Assembly: GCF_023278565.1 (NCBI RefSeq)
Contig: NC_064678.1
Coordinates: 3,348,001 to 3,412,000 of the forward strand
DNA length: 64,000 bases
Source of the DNA: Colletotrichum lupini
Taxonomy: Eukaryota > Ascomycota > Sordariomycetes > Glomerellales > Glomerellaceae
Direction: 5' to 3'
Of the stretch, positions 51,235 through 63,588 are shown piece by piece. The position numbers and the translations under genes were made by a program. The notes under the pieces were generated by a model, which searched no databases, was not told the DNA's origin, and worked only from the letters and a program-made list of their open reading frames with translations. Each line of letters begins with the position of its first letter. The stretch's first letter is position 1.

Positions 51235-53060
51235 GTAAGTATACTAATATATCGTATATAAACCATTACTGGATACGGCTTGGTGTTATCTAAAGCCCTC
51301 AACTCAAATTTGAAGCCTTTGGAGACTCCAAAATCAGGTTCGCAGTCTGCTCCTACGCTCATCATCAGTCTGCAAGATCCTGTCACTGGGTGGAGGAACA
51401 ATAATGATGTTATAATCAGTTACATATGACGCTGCAAACCACAGCAAGAATCAGGTGAAGAAGCATTCCATGTCTTCTCCTCCCTATTTAATGCCCAAGG
51501 CTCGACACGAGTGCCGTCCAGATACTCCATCCACTCCCGAAGAGAGCTTCCGTTGCTACAACAACTTTGCTTCAGTGAACATGCTTCCCTCGAGAGACGC
51601 ATCATGGAAGAATAGGAATGGCCTTGTATCAAATTATAGGAGCTCTATACCAAATCGATCTCCCTGTGGCACTATATGGTGATGTGCAGTCAGCCAAGGC
51701 AACGCCTTTCTCCGTGCCACTGGAGCTGTTAGAAAGAGGGTTCTAAAGATCAGTGTCAAGAGCACCATAAATATCCGGACTCTATCTCGTCCACTTCGCT
51801 TTCACATCTCGAGCCCAGGAGTAATCTTGAACCTGGTACCTGTGACTTCTAATCACTGGCGTGCGATCTTCTATAATTCTTCCCTCCCCCCTAAACACGC
51901 GTGAGTCGCGACCATGTTGTAAGTCTCTCGGTAATAGCCACAACACAGCTTAGATCCTCCCCTCCGCACCATAAAAAAGTCATGTGCCTGACATCGTCAC
52001 AAAGGACGAGGAAAGCTGAAGAAAACTTCTACCGTGAAGAAGCAGAAATTGCGGGTTTTGGTGCCGGCGGCGATGCAGACACAAAGCAATCGCGAGATTA
52101 GAACCTTACTTGACTTAAGGAACTAGATTATCCCGCCCTCGGCTGCCGACCCATATAAGATCCTGTACTACGCCTCAATGATGGTACGATATCGGCAGTG
52201 GCGCTTCTGTCTTTCATGACGCCACTGGTGGATGCTCAGTTCGCGGAGGGTTCGTTGTACTGCCTGTGAACCTGTGTCCGATCCTCAAATGTGGATGACG
52301 TGGAGTTTGTCCACCAACTACATAATTAGCTCTAGTACCTTTCCATCCTCTCAAGTATATTCCTCAGTGTAGTAGTAAGTGGTAAAGAGAGGCTTTGAGG
52401 AGTGTCAGGTGAACTTTGAATCAGGTGTGCCTATCTCTTGGCTGTTAGTAGGAAGCCTGCTTTAGTAGTCAGCAGCGACCTGAGTCACAGCTTGCATGTG
52501 CACAACCAATGGTACCAAAGCCACCGGAGACTGATGGAGTCCTGATACTTTTCAAGTACCTGAGATGCCTCACTGGCAATCTTCGAATATATTGGTCTCT
52601 GGCGCCTGCTGCTTCGTCAAGAATCTTTGTTGACAGTTTCCGGCATGCTTGAATAAAGCACCTACTTTCTGTGTGTTCTCCGTCATCTCGAAGGTCTACT
52701 TTTCCTGCGCACAGGTGTTCCATTGTTTATCCCATTGTTTATCAACCACCCTCCGTCACCGGGCATCTTACAACCATGTACATGATAGGTTTACTTCCAC
52801 TTTTGTCACACTATTCTTCAGTCACATCCTAGAGGCACCTCGCTTCATTTGAAAAGAAACATCTCACTAATCAAGTTGGGGCAGCACGGCAGAGTAACAT
52901 CGTCAAATCCGTGATATCATTCAAACGCTTATATCTAACCAAAACCTCCTCCAGCCCAAAGACAAGTTTTTCTTTTCACCACACACGTAGGGGGCCCAGT
53001 GCGGCTCACCACCAATCTCTCCCTGGGTCCTCTCCTTTTTTGGTACATATTTACAACCCT
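51235..53060. other. Intergenic region between LTR copy 3 and the aldehyde dehydrogenase
   Basis: No supported gene. The part after about 52900 is probably the 3' untranslated region of the minus-strand dehydrogenase. Confidence 0.5.
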
Positions 53061-54575
53061 TTACAACTTGGAGAAGACAGTCGGCACGCTACCGCCCATC
53101 TCAACAAGTGTGCTCTTGTTCCTCACCCACGCCTCGAGACCCTTCCGTCCATTTTCCACACCAACACCGCTCGACTTCCACCCGCCGACCGCCATCTCCG
53201 CAGGCGACTCGCCCCACGTATTGATCCAGGTAATACCAGCCTCGAGCTTCTGAATAACACTGTGGCACTGGTCGACGTCCCGACCAAACACGCCCGCCGC
53301 GAGACCGACGTCGGTCGTGTTGGCCCGCTGCACAGCCTCGTCGACGGTGTCATACGTGAGAATGCTCATTACGGGACCGAAAATCTCCTCCTTGACAATC
53401 GTCATGTCGTCAGTGCAATCCGTGAACACGGTCGGCTGGATCCAGAACCCAGACTTGTAGGCCGACGGCAGACCCTTGGGCTGCGTCGCGCCGCCGCACA
53501 GGAGCGTCGCCTTATCCTCCATGACGCCCTTGCGGACGTACGCCTGCACCTTTTCGAGGTGCGTCTTGCTGTTGAGCGGGCCAAAGTTGGTGGCCGGGTC
53601 GAACAGGTCGCCCGCGCGGACGTACTGGATCTTCTCGAGCACGAGCTTCTCAAACTCGGCCTTGATGGCCTTGGGGACGAAGACGCGCGTGCCGTTGGTG
53701 CAGACCTGGCCCGAGCTGTAGAAGTTCGCGAGCATGGCGCCGTCGACGGCCTGCTCAATGTCACAGTCCGGCAGGACGATGACGGGGCTCTTGCCGCCGA
53801 GCTCCATGGTAACGTACTTCATACCGCCCGCCGCCGCGCCGGCGACCTTCTTGCCCGTGCTGACCTGGCCCGTGAAGCTGACCTTTGCGATATCCGGGTG
53901 CGTCGTGAGCTGGGCGCCGACGTCGCCCGCGCCGTAGACGACGTTGAAGACGCCGTCCGGCACGCCGGCGTCGCGGTAGACGGAGGCGAGGTACTCTGCG
54001 TGCAAGGGGGTGAACTCGCTCGGCTTGTAAATCATGCAGTTACCGGCAGCCAGGCACGGGGCCGACTTCCACAGGGCGATCTGGATGGGGTAGTTCCAGG
54101 CGCCGATGCCGGCGCAGACACCGAGGGGTTCCTTGGTGGTGTAGGACCACGCAGAGGGCCTGAGGCGGAAGGACTCGCCGTTGAGGCCGCCCGAGGCGAC
54201 GAGGTTGGCGTAGTACTCGAGGACGTCGGCGCCGGTGACGACGTCGACGTACTGGGTCTCGGAGAAGGCCTTGCCCGTGTCGAGGGTCTCGATCTTGGCC
54301 AGCTCGTCGTTGCGCTCGCGGAGGAGGGCGACGGCGCGGAGGAGGATGCGGGAGCGCTCAATGGGCGGGGTGGCGGACCAGGAGGGGAAGGCCTTCTTCG
54401 CGGCGTCGACGGCGGCGTTGATGGACGCGGCGGAGGAGGTGTGGATGGTGCAGACGGGCTTCGCCGTCGCGGGATCGATGGATTGGAAGGTGCCTGGGGA
54501 TTCCGTGTCCGGCTGGGGCTTCCCCGCATAGAAGGTGTGACGATCCGCCTCCTGCTTTTGCTCTTGTGGCGCCAT
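53061..54575 (-). CDS. Betaine aldehyde dehydrogenase, peroxisomal
   Basis: An intronless frame of 504 residues, the usual length for the NAD(P)-dependent aldehyde dehydrogenase superfamily. It has the cofactor-domain GAWNYP region (about 158-163), the general base Glu258 in MELGGKSP, and the catalytic Cys292 in [13 protein letters not shown]. It should oxidise betaine aldehyde to glycine betaine. The substrate is inferred from the choline oxidase gene 3.4 kb away, transcribed divergently, and from overall likeness to betaine aldehyde dehydrogenases. The protein ends in SKL, the canonical PTS1 peroxisomal import signal, which matches the PTS1-like end of the oxidase. The start at ATG 54575 gives [14 protein letters not shown] long antisense frame (52911-54581) is a GC-driven shadow. 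Confidence 0.92.
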   Translation of the reverse strand: MAPQEQKQEADRHTFYAGKPQPDTESPGTFQSIDPATAKPVCTIHTSSAASINAAVDAAKKAFPSWSATPPIERSRILLRAVALLRERNDELAKIETLDTGKAFSETQYVDVVTGADVLEYYANLVASGGLNGESFRLRPSAWSYTTKEPLGVCAGIGAWNYPIQIALWKSAPCLAAGNCMIYKPSEFTPLHAEYLASVYRDAGVPDGVFNVVYGAGDVGAQLTTHPDIAKVSFTGQVSTGKKVAGAAAGGMKYVTMELGGKSPVIVLPDCDIEQAVDGAMLANFYSSGQVCTNGTRVFVPKAIKAEFEKLVLEKIQYVRAGDLFDPATNFGPLNSKTHLEKVQAYVRKGVMEDKATLLCGGATQPKGLPSAYKSGFWIQPTVFTDCTDDMTIVKEEIFGPVMSILTYDTVDEAVQRANTTDVGLAAGVFGRDVDQCHSVIQKLEAGITWINTWGESPAEMAVGGWKSSGVGVENGRKGLEAWVRNKSTLVEMGGSVPTVFSKL

Positions 54576-57500
54576 GTTTGATAATGAGACTTTGGTTTTT
54601 ACTTTTGGCTCTAATTGACTTGTTTGGTTGGCTGGCTCCTATATTCCTGGGGGAGGGGTATGGGTGAACAAAAAAGAGCTATGCTGGCAAAAACGAATGA
54701 TACACTAGAAACGGGAAGGAATTTCTGCAAGGTAAGGGGATGGGGAATTGGGGTATAACGGGATGCGATACAAAATTCCAACAAGACGATGCCGGGGATG
54801 GGATGTCGATCGGGGTAGACGGACGGCGACACGGAGGACGGAGCGTACAGTTGCAGTTGCAGGCTTAGAGGATTTTTTTTTTCTTTTCGACGGTCGTTGA
54901 GATCGGAGGGAGATCGGGATCGTACCACGGAGGAGAGGCCGGGGACCTTATCTCGAGTTCAGCTGACCAGAGTGGGTAATGGGCTGGCAAGCCGGGGTGT
55001 TGCAGATTTGCCGGGAGACACCCATGTTGACCCACTTCGTCGGCGGTGTGATGTCATGAACCGTACGTCATTGGCCCTTCGCTCCACCCGGATGCAACAG
55101 TTTTGTCTCCACCCATTCAATCTCCCAAGACGATGCAAGGCGGTACGTACCTGATGGGACCGCGGTGCGTGCGTTGGTGCGGTGCACATGCAGCGACCAA
55201 GAGGAAAAAAAAAAAGAAAAAGAGTCGCCTCCACTAAAGAAGTTTCAGCCTTCAGGGTCCCTTCACATTTGGAGATTGGAGATTTTTTATCTTGCATCTC
55301 TGACTACCCTGTCTTTGTTTGCTGATGCGATATGCAGACGCTGCTAAGCTTTGACAGATCATATCCAACAATGTGGCTGCATTCTGTAGGGCCGTCAGAT
55401 CCGTTTTATCCCGGGCCCGGCCGCCAAAGTCGAACGACCACCTGCGTAGCCGCGGTACGGCAGGGGACTTCAGCGACGAATTGGCTGCATCTCATTGGCT
55501 ACCCAGCCGGGTGGGCGAGCCACAATCGGGAAAAGGATACGGCAGGCATGGCGGAAAAGATAGACTACCTACATAGATACGGGCGATGCGAGACAGATAG
55601 ATATCTCAGATATACAGAGATCGCCGAAAGAGTCTAGACTGGACCATAAGCCGCTTGGTCTATCTCGGTGTGTGTGCGTCTCACACCTTGCCTCCTCAGC
55701 CTTTAAAGGCTAGGTTCGATTCTCTGAACCGTCGGCGATAACGACGAGTTCGTCAGATCATCTTGGATGCAACGGGTAGGAGAGTTTGCATTTGACATCA
55801 GACAAAGCCCTTTTGATAGTGGAATACGGGGTACCAAAGGGTAATTCCTGGAGAGTACCTGGAAGCTGGCCGACAGAGAGTCAGGACCAAGGTCAAGGTT
55901 GCCTTGGCACACCCAACCTGGGCTAGACAAGTCGGCGGGAACCCCGGATGACGCCGACGGTTGTGACTTTGTTGGTGGTGTGTAGTCAAGTAATGGTCAA
56001 CCACTCATCTTCTGCCACCTCAGCCGCGCGGACGAGGCGATAGGTCAGACAGGCAAAGGCGGCCGGGCGAGACTCGAGACGAGGTTGTAGTCCAACGGAC
56101 TCCAACGCCGTGTCACCGAGACAGGGCTGTCTGTTATCGACGGATAGAATCCGAATTTTAGCGCTGGATAAAGGCGGCATGGCAGTTTGGGGAATGTCGG
56201 GTGCAATTCTTGCATATGCAGCATATTGGTTTGTCTCAATTGCCTGGGATACCAGATTGTAGGTGTGACTGGTCGTTCATGTACGCAGTCAGGCCCCCTA
56301 GCCAAACACACCACCGGCGCGTGGGATTTCCGTGGCAAGCCGCAAACGGGCGGAATTAGTCTGTTGCGTTGTTGGTCGATGGCGCCCACTCTGGTACCGA
56401 GCAGAAAAGGACGGTTCAACATGCCTCGAGGTCACGACGTTGGATAAAGAGGAGTCGAATGAATGCAGGTGAAATTAGATGCTTGAACCTATGCTGGTGG
56501 GACATTCCGCAATAGACGGATCGAGGAGTATTGGCCGGGTGAAGCAGGCAGAGTCGAATCGTCATGATTGGCCCGTGCCATAGAAGAGCATTGCGGCACT
56601 TGACTGCCTCTGGCCATTATTCGTAATTCTTTTTCAACGACGTCGGGCAGTTTCCACCAGAGTGGACATTCGAGAAGGGCAAGAAGGACTTGGCGTGCGT
56701 GGGAAAGCGCGGTCTCCCCCTTCTCTTCCGGGGCGGCGACGAAGGAAAGAACCTTGAGCTTGCCCGAGGCTGGTGCTGCCAGCTTTTTGGCGGTACCTCG
56801 TACCTTACCAGAAGCACGTCTTGAGCAACATCCCTGATTGGGGGCCTGCCGCCTGCGTCTTGCATGTTGCTGACCATGTTGGCTGCTGGGGACCAGGAGA
56901 CGTTAGCTCGGGGTCGTTTAGTCTGTTTTGGGACTGTCGAGCCAGTGAGGAACCTTGGAATTTAGAAAATCCGGGCCTGCTTGCTGACGAAAGCAAGGAT
57001 GAGGACGTTTTAGGCGGGGGGGGGGGCAATTGAGTAAAAAATAGATAGAGGGCTGGTGAGAAAAGTACATGACACAATGTACAAAGAAAAAAGAGGATAA
57101 GACCGGCAGAAAAAAGGTCAATTGTCCAATGAGACGTCGGATCCCGCGCGGTCTCGCGCTCCCACGCCCGGATCTGTGGTGCCGCACCCACGGTGAGCCC
57201 CACCTGCCAGTTGGTGAAAACGGCAGCGGCAGGTGGCAGGCAGAAACACCGAGAGAATGGAAGGATCACAGAAACTTGAGGAGAGACTCGTGCAGAAACC
57301 CGGCGAGTCATTCTCAATGCCCTCGAAACCCGCTTTTCTTCATGGGCCCTACCACCCACTTTCGCGGGGTCCGTCTCCACCGCCCTGCGCCTTGCCCGCC
57401 TGCCGTCGTTGCTGGCGCCGGCGCTGGCCTGGTGCGATTGAAAGTCGGTCGGTACCTTCCACGCGAGAACAATTTTTTTCCTCAAGCGGCGGCCGAGTGA

Positions 57501-57950
57501 GGGAAACGAGGCAAGCTTTCTTTCTCGAGTCTTCCCGTCTGTCTGGGCTGCTTCTGTGTCTCCGAGGAAGGGCCAAGGATGTGGATGGGTCCTACCCTCC
57601 TCGTGTCTCCACGGTATCCTACTCCGACATGCCGACTTGCCATTGATCATTGATCATTGATAATGCGGCCGAATTTCCACTCATATCGATAGCTTCTGAA
57701 CCTCCTTTGCCTTTTCTTCTTTCCTCTCCATCCTCATTCCTCTCCGTGTGCCATTCTTCTCCTCTTACCATCCCAAGATCTACCCCAACCTCACACCAAG
57801 ATCGCCCGCGCGTTTCTTGGCTGTATTACCCCTCTGTACATACATTCCCCCGTGTGTACAAGTAGAAAAAGCTACCCCTCATCCTCTTGATTGGCCGGGT
57901 GCCCCGAGAATCTTACTGTTTGAATACCCTCATCCTCCATATCCGCCAAA
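54576..57950. other. Divergent intergenic region of the betaine pair
   Basis: 3.4 kb between two divergent genes, holding both promoters. CT-rich stretches occur just upstream of the oxidase (about 57690-57850), and there is a short repeat of TTGATCA units at about 57640-57660. A minus-strand frame at 56805-57650 has one hydrophobic segment but no supported start or domain. A 118-bp segment at 55621-55738 has complementary ends but does not fold as a tRNA. Confidence 0.5.
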
Positions 57951-59675
57951 ATGTCCACCACTCAGCTCCCCGTCTCCGACGTCGACCGCTACGACTATGT
58001 CATCGTTGGTGGTGGTACCGCCGGCTGCGTTATCGCCTCTCGCCTGGCCGAGTCCCTCCCCCAGAAGCGCATCCTCTTGATTGAGGCTGGCCCCAGCGAC
58101 TTCATGGACGACCGCGTGCTCGACCTGCGCAAGTGGCTCAACCTTCTCGGCGGTGAGCTCGACTACGACTACGGCACCACTGAGCAGCCCATGGGTAAGC
58201 CTCTTCTGTTTCCAACAGCTCATCCTACCTCCTGGGACAGCTCACTGACATGATTGCTCCTCACAGGCAACTCTCACATCCGCCACTCTCGCGCCAAGGT
58301 GCTCGGTGGTTGCTCATCACACAACACCCTCATCTCCTTCAGACCCTTTGAGTACGACCTGAAGATCTGGCAGTCTATGGGTGCCAAGGGATGGACTTTC
58401 CACGACTTCATGCGTCTCATGGACAAGCTGCGCAACACCGTCCAGCCCGTCCACGCCCGCCACCAGAACGAGCTTTGCCTTGACTGGGTCAACTCCTGCT
58501 CCTCCGCCCTTAACATCCCCGTCCTCCACAACTTCAACAAGCACATTGCTCAGGACGGCGCCCTGCAGCAGGGTGTTGGTTTCTTCTCCATCTCCTACAA
58601 CCCCGATGATGGCCGCCGGTCTAGCGCCTCGGTCGCCTACATTCACCCTTTCCTCCGCGGCGACGAGAAGCGTCCCAACCTCACAGTTCTTACCAACGCC
58701 TGGGTTTCCAAGCTCAACATTAAGGGCGACACCGTCACCGGTGTCAACCTGACCCTCCAGGATGGCTCCAAGCGCACCATAACCTCCAAGAAGGAGACCA
58801 TCCTCGCCGCCGGCGCCGTCGATACCCCTCGTCTGATGATGCTGTCCGGTGTTGGTCCTAAGCAGCAGCTCAGCGACCTCGGCATTCCCGTCATCCACGA
58901 CCTGCCTGGTGTCGGTGAGAACCTTCAGGACCACCCCGAGTCCATCATCATGTGGGAGCTTAAGAAGCCCGTTCCCCCAAACAAGACCACCATGGACTCC
59001 GATGCTGGTATCTTCCTCCGTCGCGAGGCCCCCAACGCCGGCGCCAAGAAGACCTTCTTCAACCCCGACGGCATCCCCGACGGCAACATTGCCGACGTCA
59101 TGATGCACTGCTACCAGATCCCCTTCACCCTCAACACGGGACGCCTTGGCTACGATGAGCCCAAGGAGGGCTACGCCTTCTGCATGACCCCCAATATTCC
59201 CCGTCCCCGCTCCCGCGGTCGCCTCTACCTGACCTCGGCCGACCCCAACGTCAAGCCTGCTCTTGACTTCCGCTACTTCACCGACGAGGAGGGCTACGAC
59301 GCCGCTACCCTCGTCTACGGCATGCGCGCTGCCCGCAAGGTCGCTGAGCAGGCTCCCTTCAAGGACTGGATCGCCCGTGAGGTCGCTCCCGGCCCCAAGG
59401 TCCAGACCGATGAGGAGCTCAGCTTGTACGCCCGCCGTGCTGCCCACACGGTCTACCACCCTGTCGGAACCACAAAGATGGGTGACGTCCGCAAGGACCC
59501 GCTCGCCGTTGTCGACGAGCGCCTCAACATCAAGGGCCTCAAGCGGGTCCGTATCTGCGACGCTGGCATCTTCCCCACCATCCCCACCATCAACCCCATG
59601 TTGACTGTCCTTGGTTGCGCCGAGAAGTGTGCCGAGATGATCATCGAGGAGGCCCAGGAGACTGCTCGTCTGTAA
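57951..59675 (+). CDS. Choline oxidase (GMC flavoprotein), peroxisomal
   Basis: Two exons (57951-58194 and 58267-59675) give 550 residues of a glucose-methanol-choline oxidoreductase. The FAD-binding GGGTAG lies at the N-terminus. GGCSSHN places His100 where bacterial choline oxidase carries its covalently FAD-linked histidine, which favours choline oxidase over choline dehydrogenase. The catalytic His479 ([10 protein letters not shown]) and Asn524 (TINPM) are present. The enzyme would oxidise choline to betaine aldehyde, and possibly on to betaine, releasing H2O2. The C-terminus ARL fits the PTS1 consensus, so the peroxide would be made in peroxisomes. The 72-nt intron splits a Gly codon (G|GC). 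With the divergent aldehyde dehydrogenase it forms a two-gene betaine pathway used for osmoprotection or choline breakdown. Confidence 0.94.
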
Positions 59676-61449
59676 AAAAAACCGGAAATCTTGTCAGAAC
59701 TACAAAAGAAAGCGTTTTATGTGGAGGAAATGATCTAGAAAAGCATTTCTTTGTTTATTTTTGAGAGTTAGCTATCAGGCATTATACCAAATGATATCAT
59801 GACTATGAACATTATCAACTCTATCTCTCGTTCCCCTCGATATTTGGTCGTTCGCTATGACATTGGAATCACGCATCGTGACTCCTTCGGTTGTTCGTAC
59901 CGAAATGATCCGATACCACATCCACAAATCCACCATCGTGCATGAAGAGTTTTTTTGTTGAACTTGCGCGAAGACAAGGAGAACCAGGTGACCGAGCAAC
60001 GCTTTGATCTAATTATCAGATTTCGATGCTGAACGTATGATCGGAATTTTCATGCATCGAAGTTGTCCACAAACTAAGGTAACTCAGCTATGCGAATACT
60101 CGGACGTTACCCGGTAATAGGGTGTCGTCGGAGTGGAATCCGCAGGATCCCCCACATAAAACCGACCGCCTCGAGAGCATCCGTCAACCGCAGATGCCGC
60201 GCCGTATATGGGTTTCCAGAATCCCACAATCGGAATCCATGACTAATCCCAAGCCATCAGCCTGAGTGCGCGAATGGACAATGTAAAGTCGACCGACATC
60301 TTGTCGTCAAACATATCTGCTTCATACGGGCAAAGACCTCTGCAGAATGAATGAGGGGAGTTCCCGGGGGTGTGGTCTAGTGTCCCGTCCCAATCTGCAA
60401 GGGCGCGACGATCAGCACGCACAATCCCGTTGCCACCGAACCCTTTTTTTCCTGCGGTGAACTACCACCTACTTATAACGGACAGGTCGACCTCGATGAT
60501 TGGTTCCCAGACGAAAAAAGTGCTCTTGGTCACCCTTCTCCTTTCGTATGGCTTGACTGAACTGGTTACCCTTTTCAGAACCCGGAATGAAGCGAGAAGC
60601 TTGTTTTTACGCGATGGGGAATTCGAATAGAGGGTTCATTCGGGTTTTGATATACGCTTGATTGGAGATCTCGCAGCAATTTTGGACTTTTGCGCCGTCC
60701 ATTTTGCCGTATCGTCACTTAAGGGCGTCACGTTTGGCGTTGTGGGCCTTTTCGATGGGAGTACTGGAAAAGGAATGATTCATGTTCCAATAACGTCGAC
60801 CACCCTTGCCTACATGAGGCCTTCCGGTATTTCACTATCGAGTTTGACGCTTTTGGCATACAATTGAGTCGGGAAAGGAGGGTGAGAAGTAGGAAGGAGC
60901 TGCAGTGGTTGGCATGAATGTGCGAGGTCTCGTCTATTGGGCTATTTCCTGAGCAGGTCGACGTTCTTGGATGTCAGATCTCTTGCTGAAGATGGGAAGA
61001 GGGGAATATCATTGCATAAGTGTTGCATGTCTTGAAGGGTAGTTGGAGAAGATGATGGTTCTCAAGTTCACCCACTCGCCCTTTCAGCCAAGGCACAGCG
61101 GAGAATGACGTGCCAGGATGACATGGCCGTATACCAACCACCACCACTCAATCCGTTGGATGACGCAAACATGGATATGAGCCAAGCAAATGTACTTCAC
61201 ATGCACTCGTCACCAAAGATGAGGTGTCTGATCGTGAACGCTCGTAGTCAATATGAACAAATCTACAGAGTATATGCTTGGTCAACGGCAACATGCCATC
61301 AAAATAAATACGTAGAATTTCCAATCCCCTTTCTCTCCTTCGTCCTCTTCTTCTTCTGTTTACTACTCTCCTTCTCTGATTACGCACTCGAGCAATCAGG
61401 TGACCAGGAGCTAAAACATCACGCCCAAGATCTAACCCGCCTCCTAAGC
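59676..61449. other. Intergenic region between convergent genes
   Basis: No supported gene. It contains the 3' ends of the plus-strand oxidase and the minus-strand pectinase. Small frames (for example 60370-60630) have no recognisable domain. Confidence 0.5.
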
Positions 61450-63588
61450 TCACGCAGCGCAAATGCTAGCCTGGCGCCCAGCCCCCTTTGCAACAACGCT
61501 CGGCACATCAGCCGCGGCGTCGAGGTTATACTCGTAAAACGTCTTGGGATCGAAGACGGTGCCGGCGTTCTTGGCCGTGGTGCCCGTGGTGCCCTCGAAG
61601 ACGTTGCCCGTGGCGCTGAGCTTGGCGCTGGCGTCGAGCTGGATCGGGTTCTTGACTTTCTCGAAGTAGCAGTTCTCCATGCGCATCTCGGTCTTGTCGC
61701 GGGCGTAGTGGCCGTACGAGGTCTGGCCGACGAGGTAGTTGTTGTAGAGGTGGGCGTGTTTGACGTTGTCGACCGAGGGGTTGCGTTGCTTGGTTTGGTC
61801 AAAGTAGTTGTGGTGGATTGTGATTTCGGTGTTGACGTTGTCGGTCCAGCCTGGAAGACGGGAGTTTGTTAGAGAAGAGGGGACAGGCGGAGGGGTTACG
61901 GGTCTTACTTACCAATGCCAAAGGCCTTGTTGTGGTTGCGGAGGATGGTCCAGGAGACGGTGAGGAAGGTGGTGTCCTTGCGGCTGTCGATGAGGCCGTC
62001 GCCGCCCTTTTCGAGGTGGACGTGGTCGATCCAGATGTTGGTGCAGTTGTCCATCTGGATGCCGTCAAAGTCCTGGGTCTTGCCCTCGTCGTCACCTTCG
62101 ACATAGGTGTTGCCTAGAAACTCCATGTCAGTCATTCGATCTCGTGCCGGGCTGACCAAATCGATGGGCGTCAGGATACTTACCAATCTTGATATTGCGG
62201 AAGATGATGTTCTTCTGGTTCTGGACGTTGAAGCCGCCCTGGTCAATCTCGGCAGTCGCACCGATGCCGACAATGGTCTTGTCGGACGAGACCTTGACTT
62301 CCTTGCCCTTGGGCATGATGGTGATCTTGCCAGAGACCTTGATGACGTACTTGCCCGACATACCGGCGTACTTTTCGAGATCGGCCTGAGTCTTGACGGT
62401 GACGACCTCGCCGCCCTTGCCGCCGGTGGTGCCGCCATTCAGGGAAGCGAAACCGTCGGGGGTGCCGCTGCAGTCATCGTCCGCAGCGGCCTGGGGAACG
62501 GGCGTGGAGGAGGCCTTGACGACGGTCTGAAGGGTGGTCGGCGTAGGGGTAGAAGCGGGCGCGGCATCGGCAGCCACGGCAGGGGCGGAGACGGCGGCAG
62601 ATAACTCCAGTGAGACGGAGCTGGCGGCGCTTCCGCCGGTGTACTTTGAGTCGATCCAAGATGTGGAGCCGAGGACATCGCCAATCTTCACGGCGGCGCT
62701 GATCTTCTTGGAGAAGCTGACGCGGGTGCCGCTGGCGCCCTTGCCGGTGTTGGCGTACTCCTGGTAGACGACGTTGTCGGTCGGGTTAGACCCCCACTTG
62801 GACCAGCCCGCGGCGTTGACGACGGCGCCGAGGTTGGAGTTTTGGACGACGACGCGGGCGAACGTGCGCCAGGGCCGGCCGAGGAAGGTCTGGCCGTCGC
62901 CGACGCCGGAGAGGGCCTTGACGGTGGCCTTGTTGATGACGTACCAGGACGGGTTGCTCGAAGAGTCGCGGCCCGAGGCAGTGATGTAGCCCTTCCCGCT
63001 GATGGCGATGGTGCAGGCCTCGAACCAAGCAATGGCCTTTTGACCGAAGATGAAGTCGGTGGCGCCCTCGACGTACGACTTGTGGAAGTAGTGCTTGCCC
63101 TGGTTGGAGAGGATGGTGTCCTGGTAGCCCTTGGCCTGGATGCCGTAGTACCCCTGCTGGTTACCGTAGGCGCTCAGGGCGATGGCCTGGATGCCCTTGC
63201 CGCGCGAGTTGACAATGTTGATGTTGTAGACCTTGAGGTTGTCGTTCTTAGCCCGGAACGTGCCGGAGGCGTCGTTGCTGCCGGCGACGTCGGCGCCGAG
63301 GCTGTTGGTGACGGTGACCTGGTTCTTGGAGTAGTCCTGGTCGTCGGCGGTGTAGCCGTAGATGGTGAGGGCGCCCTTGTTGGCCGGGATCAGGACCTGC
63401 TCGTTGTAGGTGCCTGGCTGGATGAAGATGACGGCGCCGCTGCTGGCGGCGTCGACAGCCTTTTGGATGGAGGTGTACTTGCCCCCGGACTTTGCGACGA
63501 CCAGAGCGCCGGAAGGGGGGGATGTCCGGGCCGCGCCGAATGCGCCGGCCACCAGGGACGACAACAAAAGAAGGGAAGAGGCAAGCAT
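61450..63588 (-). CDS. Secreted pectin methylesterase-pectate lyase fusion (CE8-PL1)
   Basis: Three exons (62184-63588, 61913-62113, 61450-61850) give 668 residues. The start at ATG 63588 yields a signal peptide (MLASSLLLLSSLVAGAFGA); the 29 in-frame codons upstream would bury it. Residues about 25-335 are a CE8 pectin methylesterase with the GYQDT, EGATDFIFG and FLGRPW motifs supplying the acid/base and nucleophile Asp and the Arg. An Ala/Pro/Ser/Thr linker (about 340-385) leads to a PL1 pectate lyase (about 390-668) with NIWIDHVHLE and the RNPSV region that supplies the catalytic Arg. One enzyme would first remove methyl esters from plant pectin and then cleave the de-esterified chain by beta-elimination. 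Both domains look complete. The fusion frame is continuous across exon 1, so it is not an artefact of splicing prediction. Confidence 0.93.

Noticed and set aside
52911..54581. 556-codon plus-strand frame
   Set aside because: It is antisense to the betaine aldehyde dehydrogenase. The GC-rich third positions of that gene keep the opposite frame open, and the translation is Arg/Ala/Gly/Val-rich with no domain.
55621..55738. tRNA-like segment with perfectly complementary 7-nt ends and a B-box-like GGTTCGATTC
   Set aside because: The T-arm geometry is wrong (8-nt loop not containing TTCGA), no D-arm or A-box can be placed, and the length does not fit a tRNA with a normal intron.
56805..57650. 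281-codon minus-strand frame with a hydrophobic segment
   Set aside because: No convincing start codon, no domain, low-complexity Arg/Pro composition, and it lies in the promoter region of the choline oxidase gene.
58317..59459. 380-codon minus-strand frame
   Set aside because: It is antisense to the choline oxidase and a codon-usage shadow.
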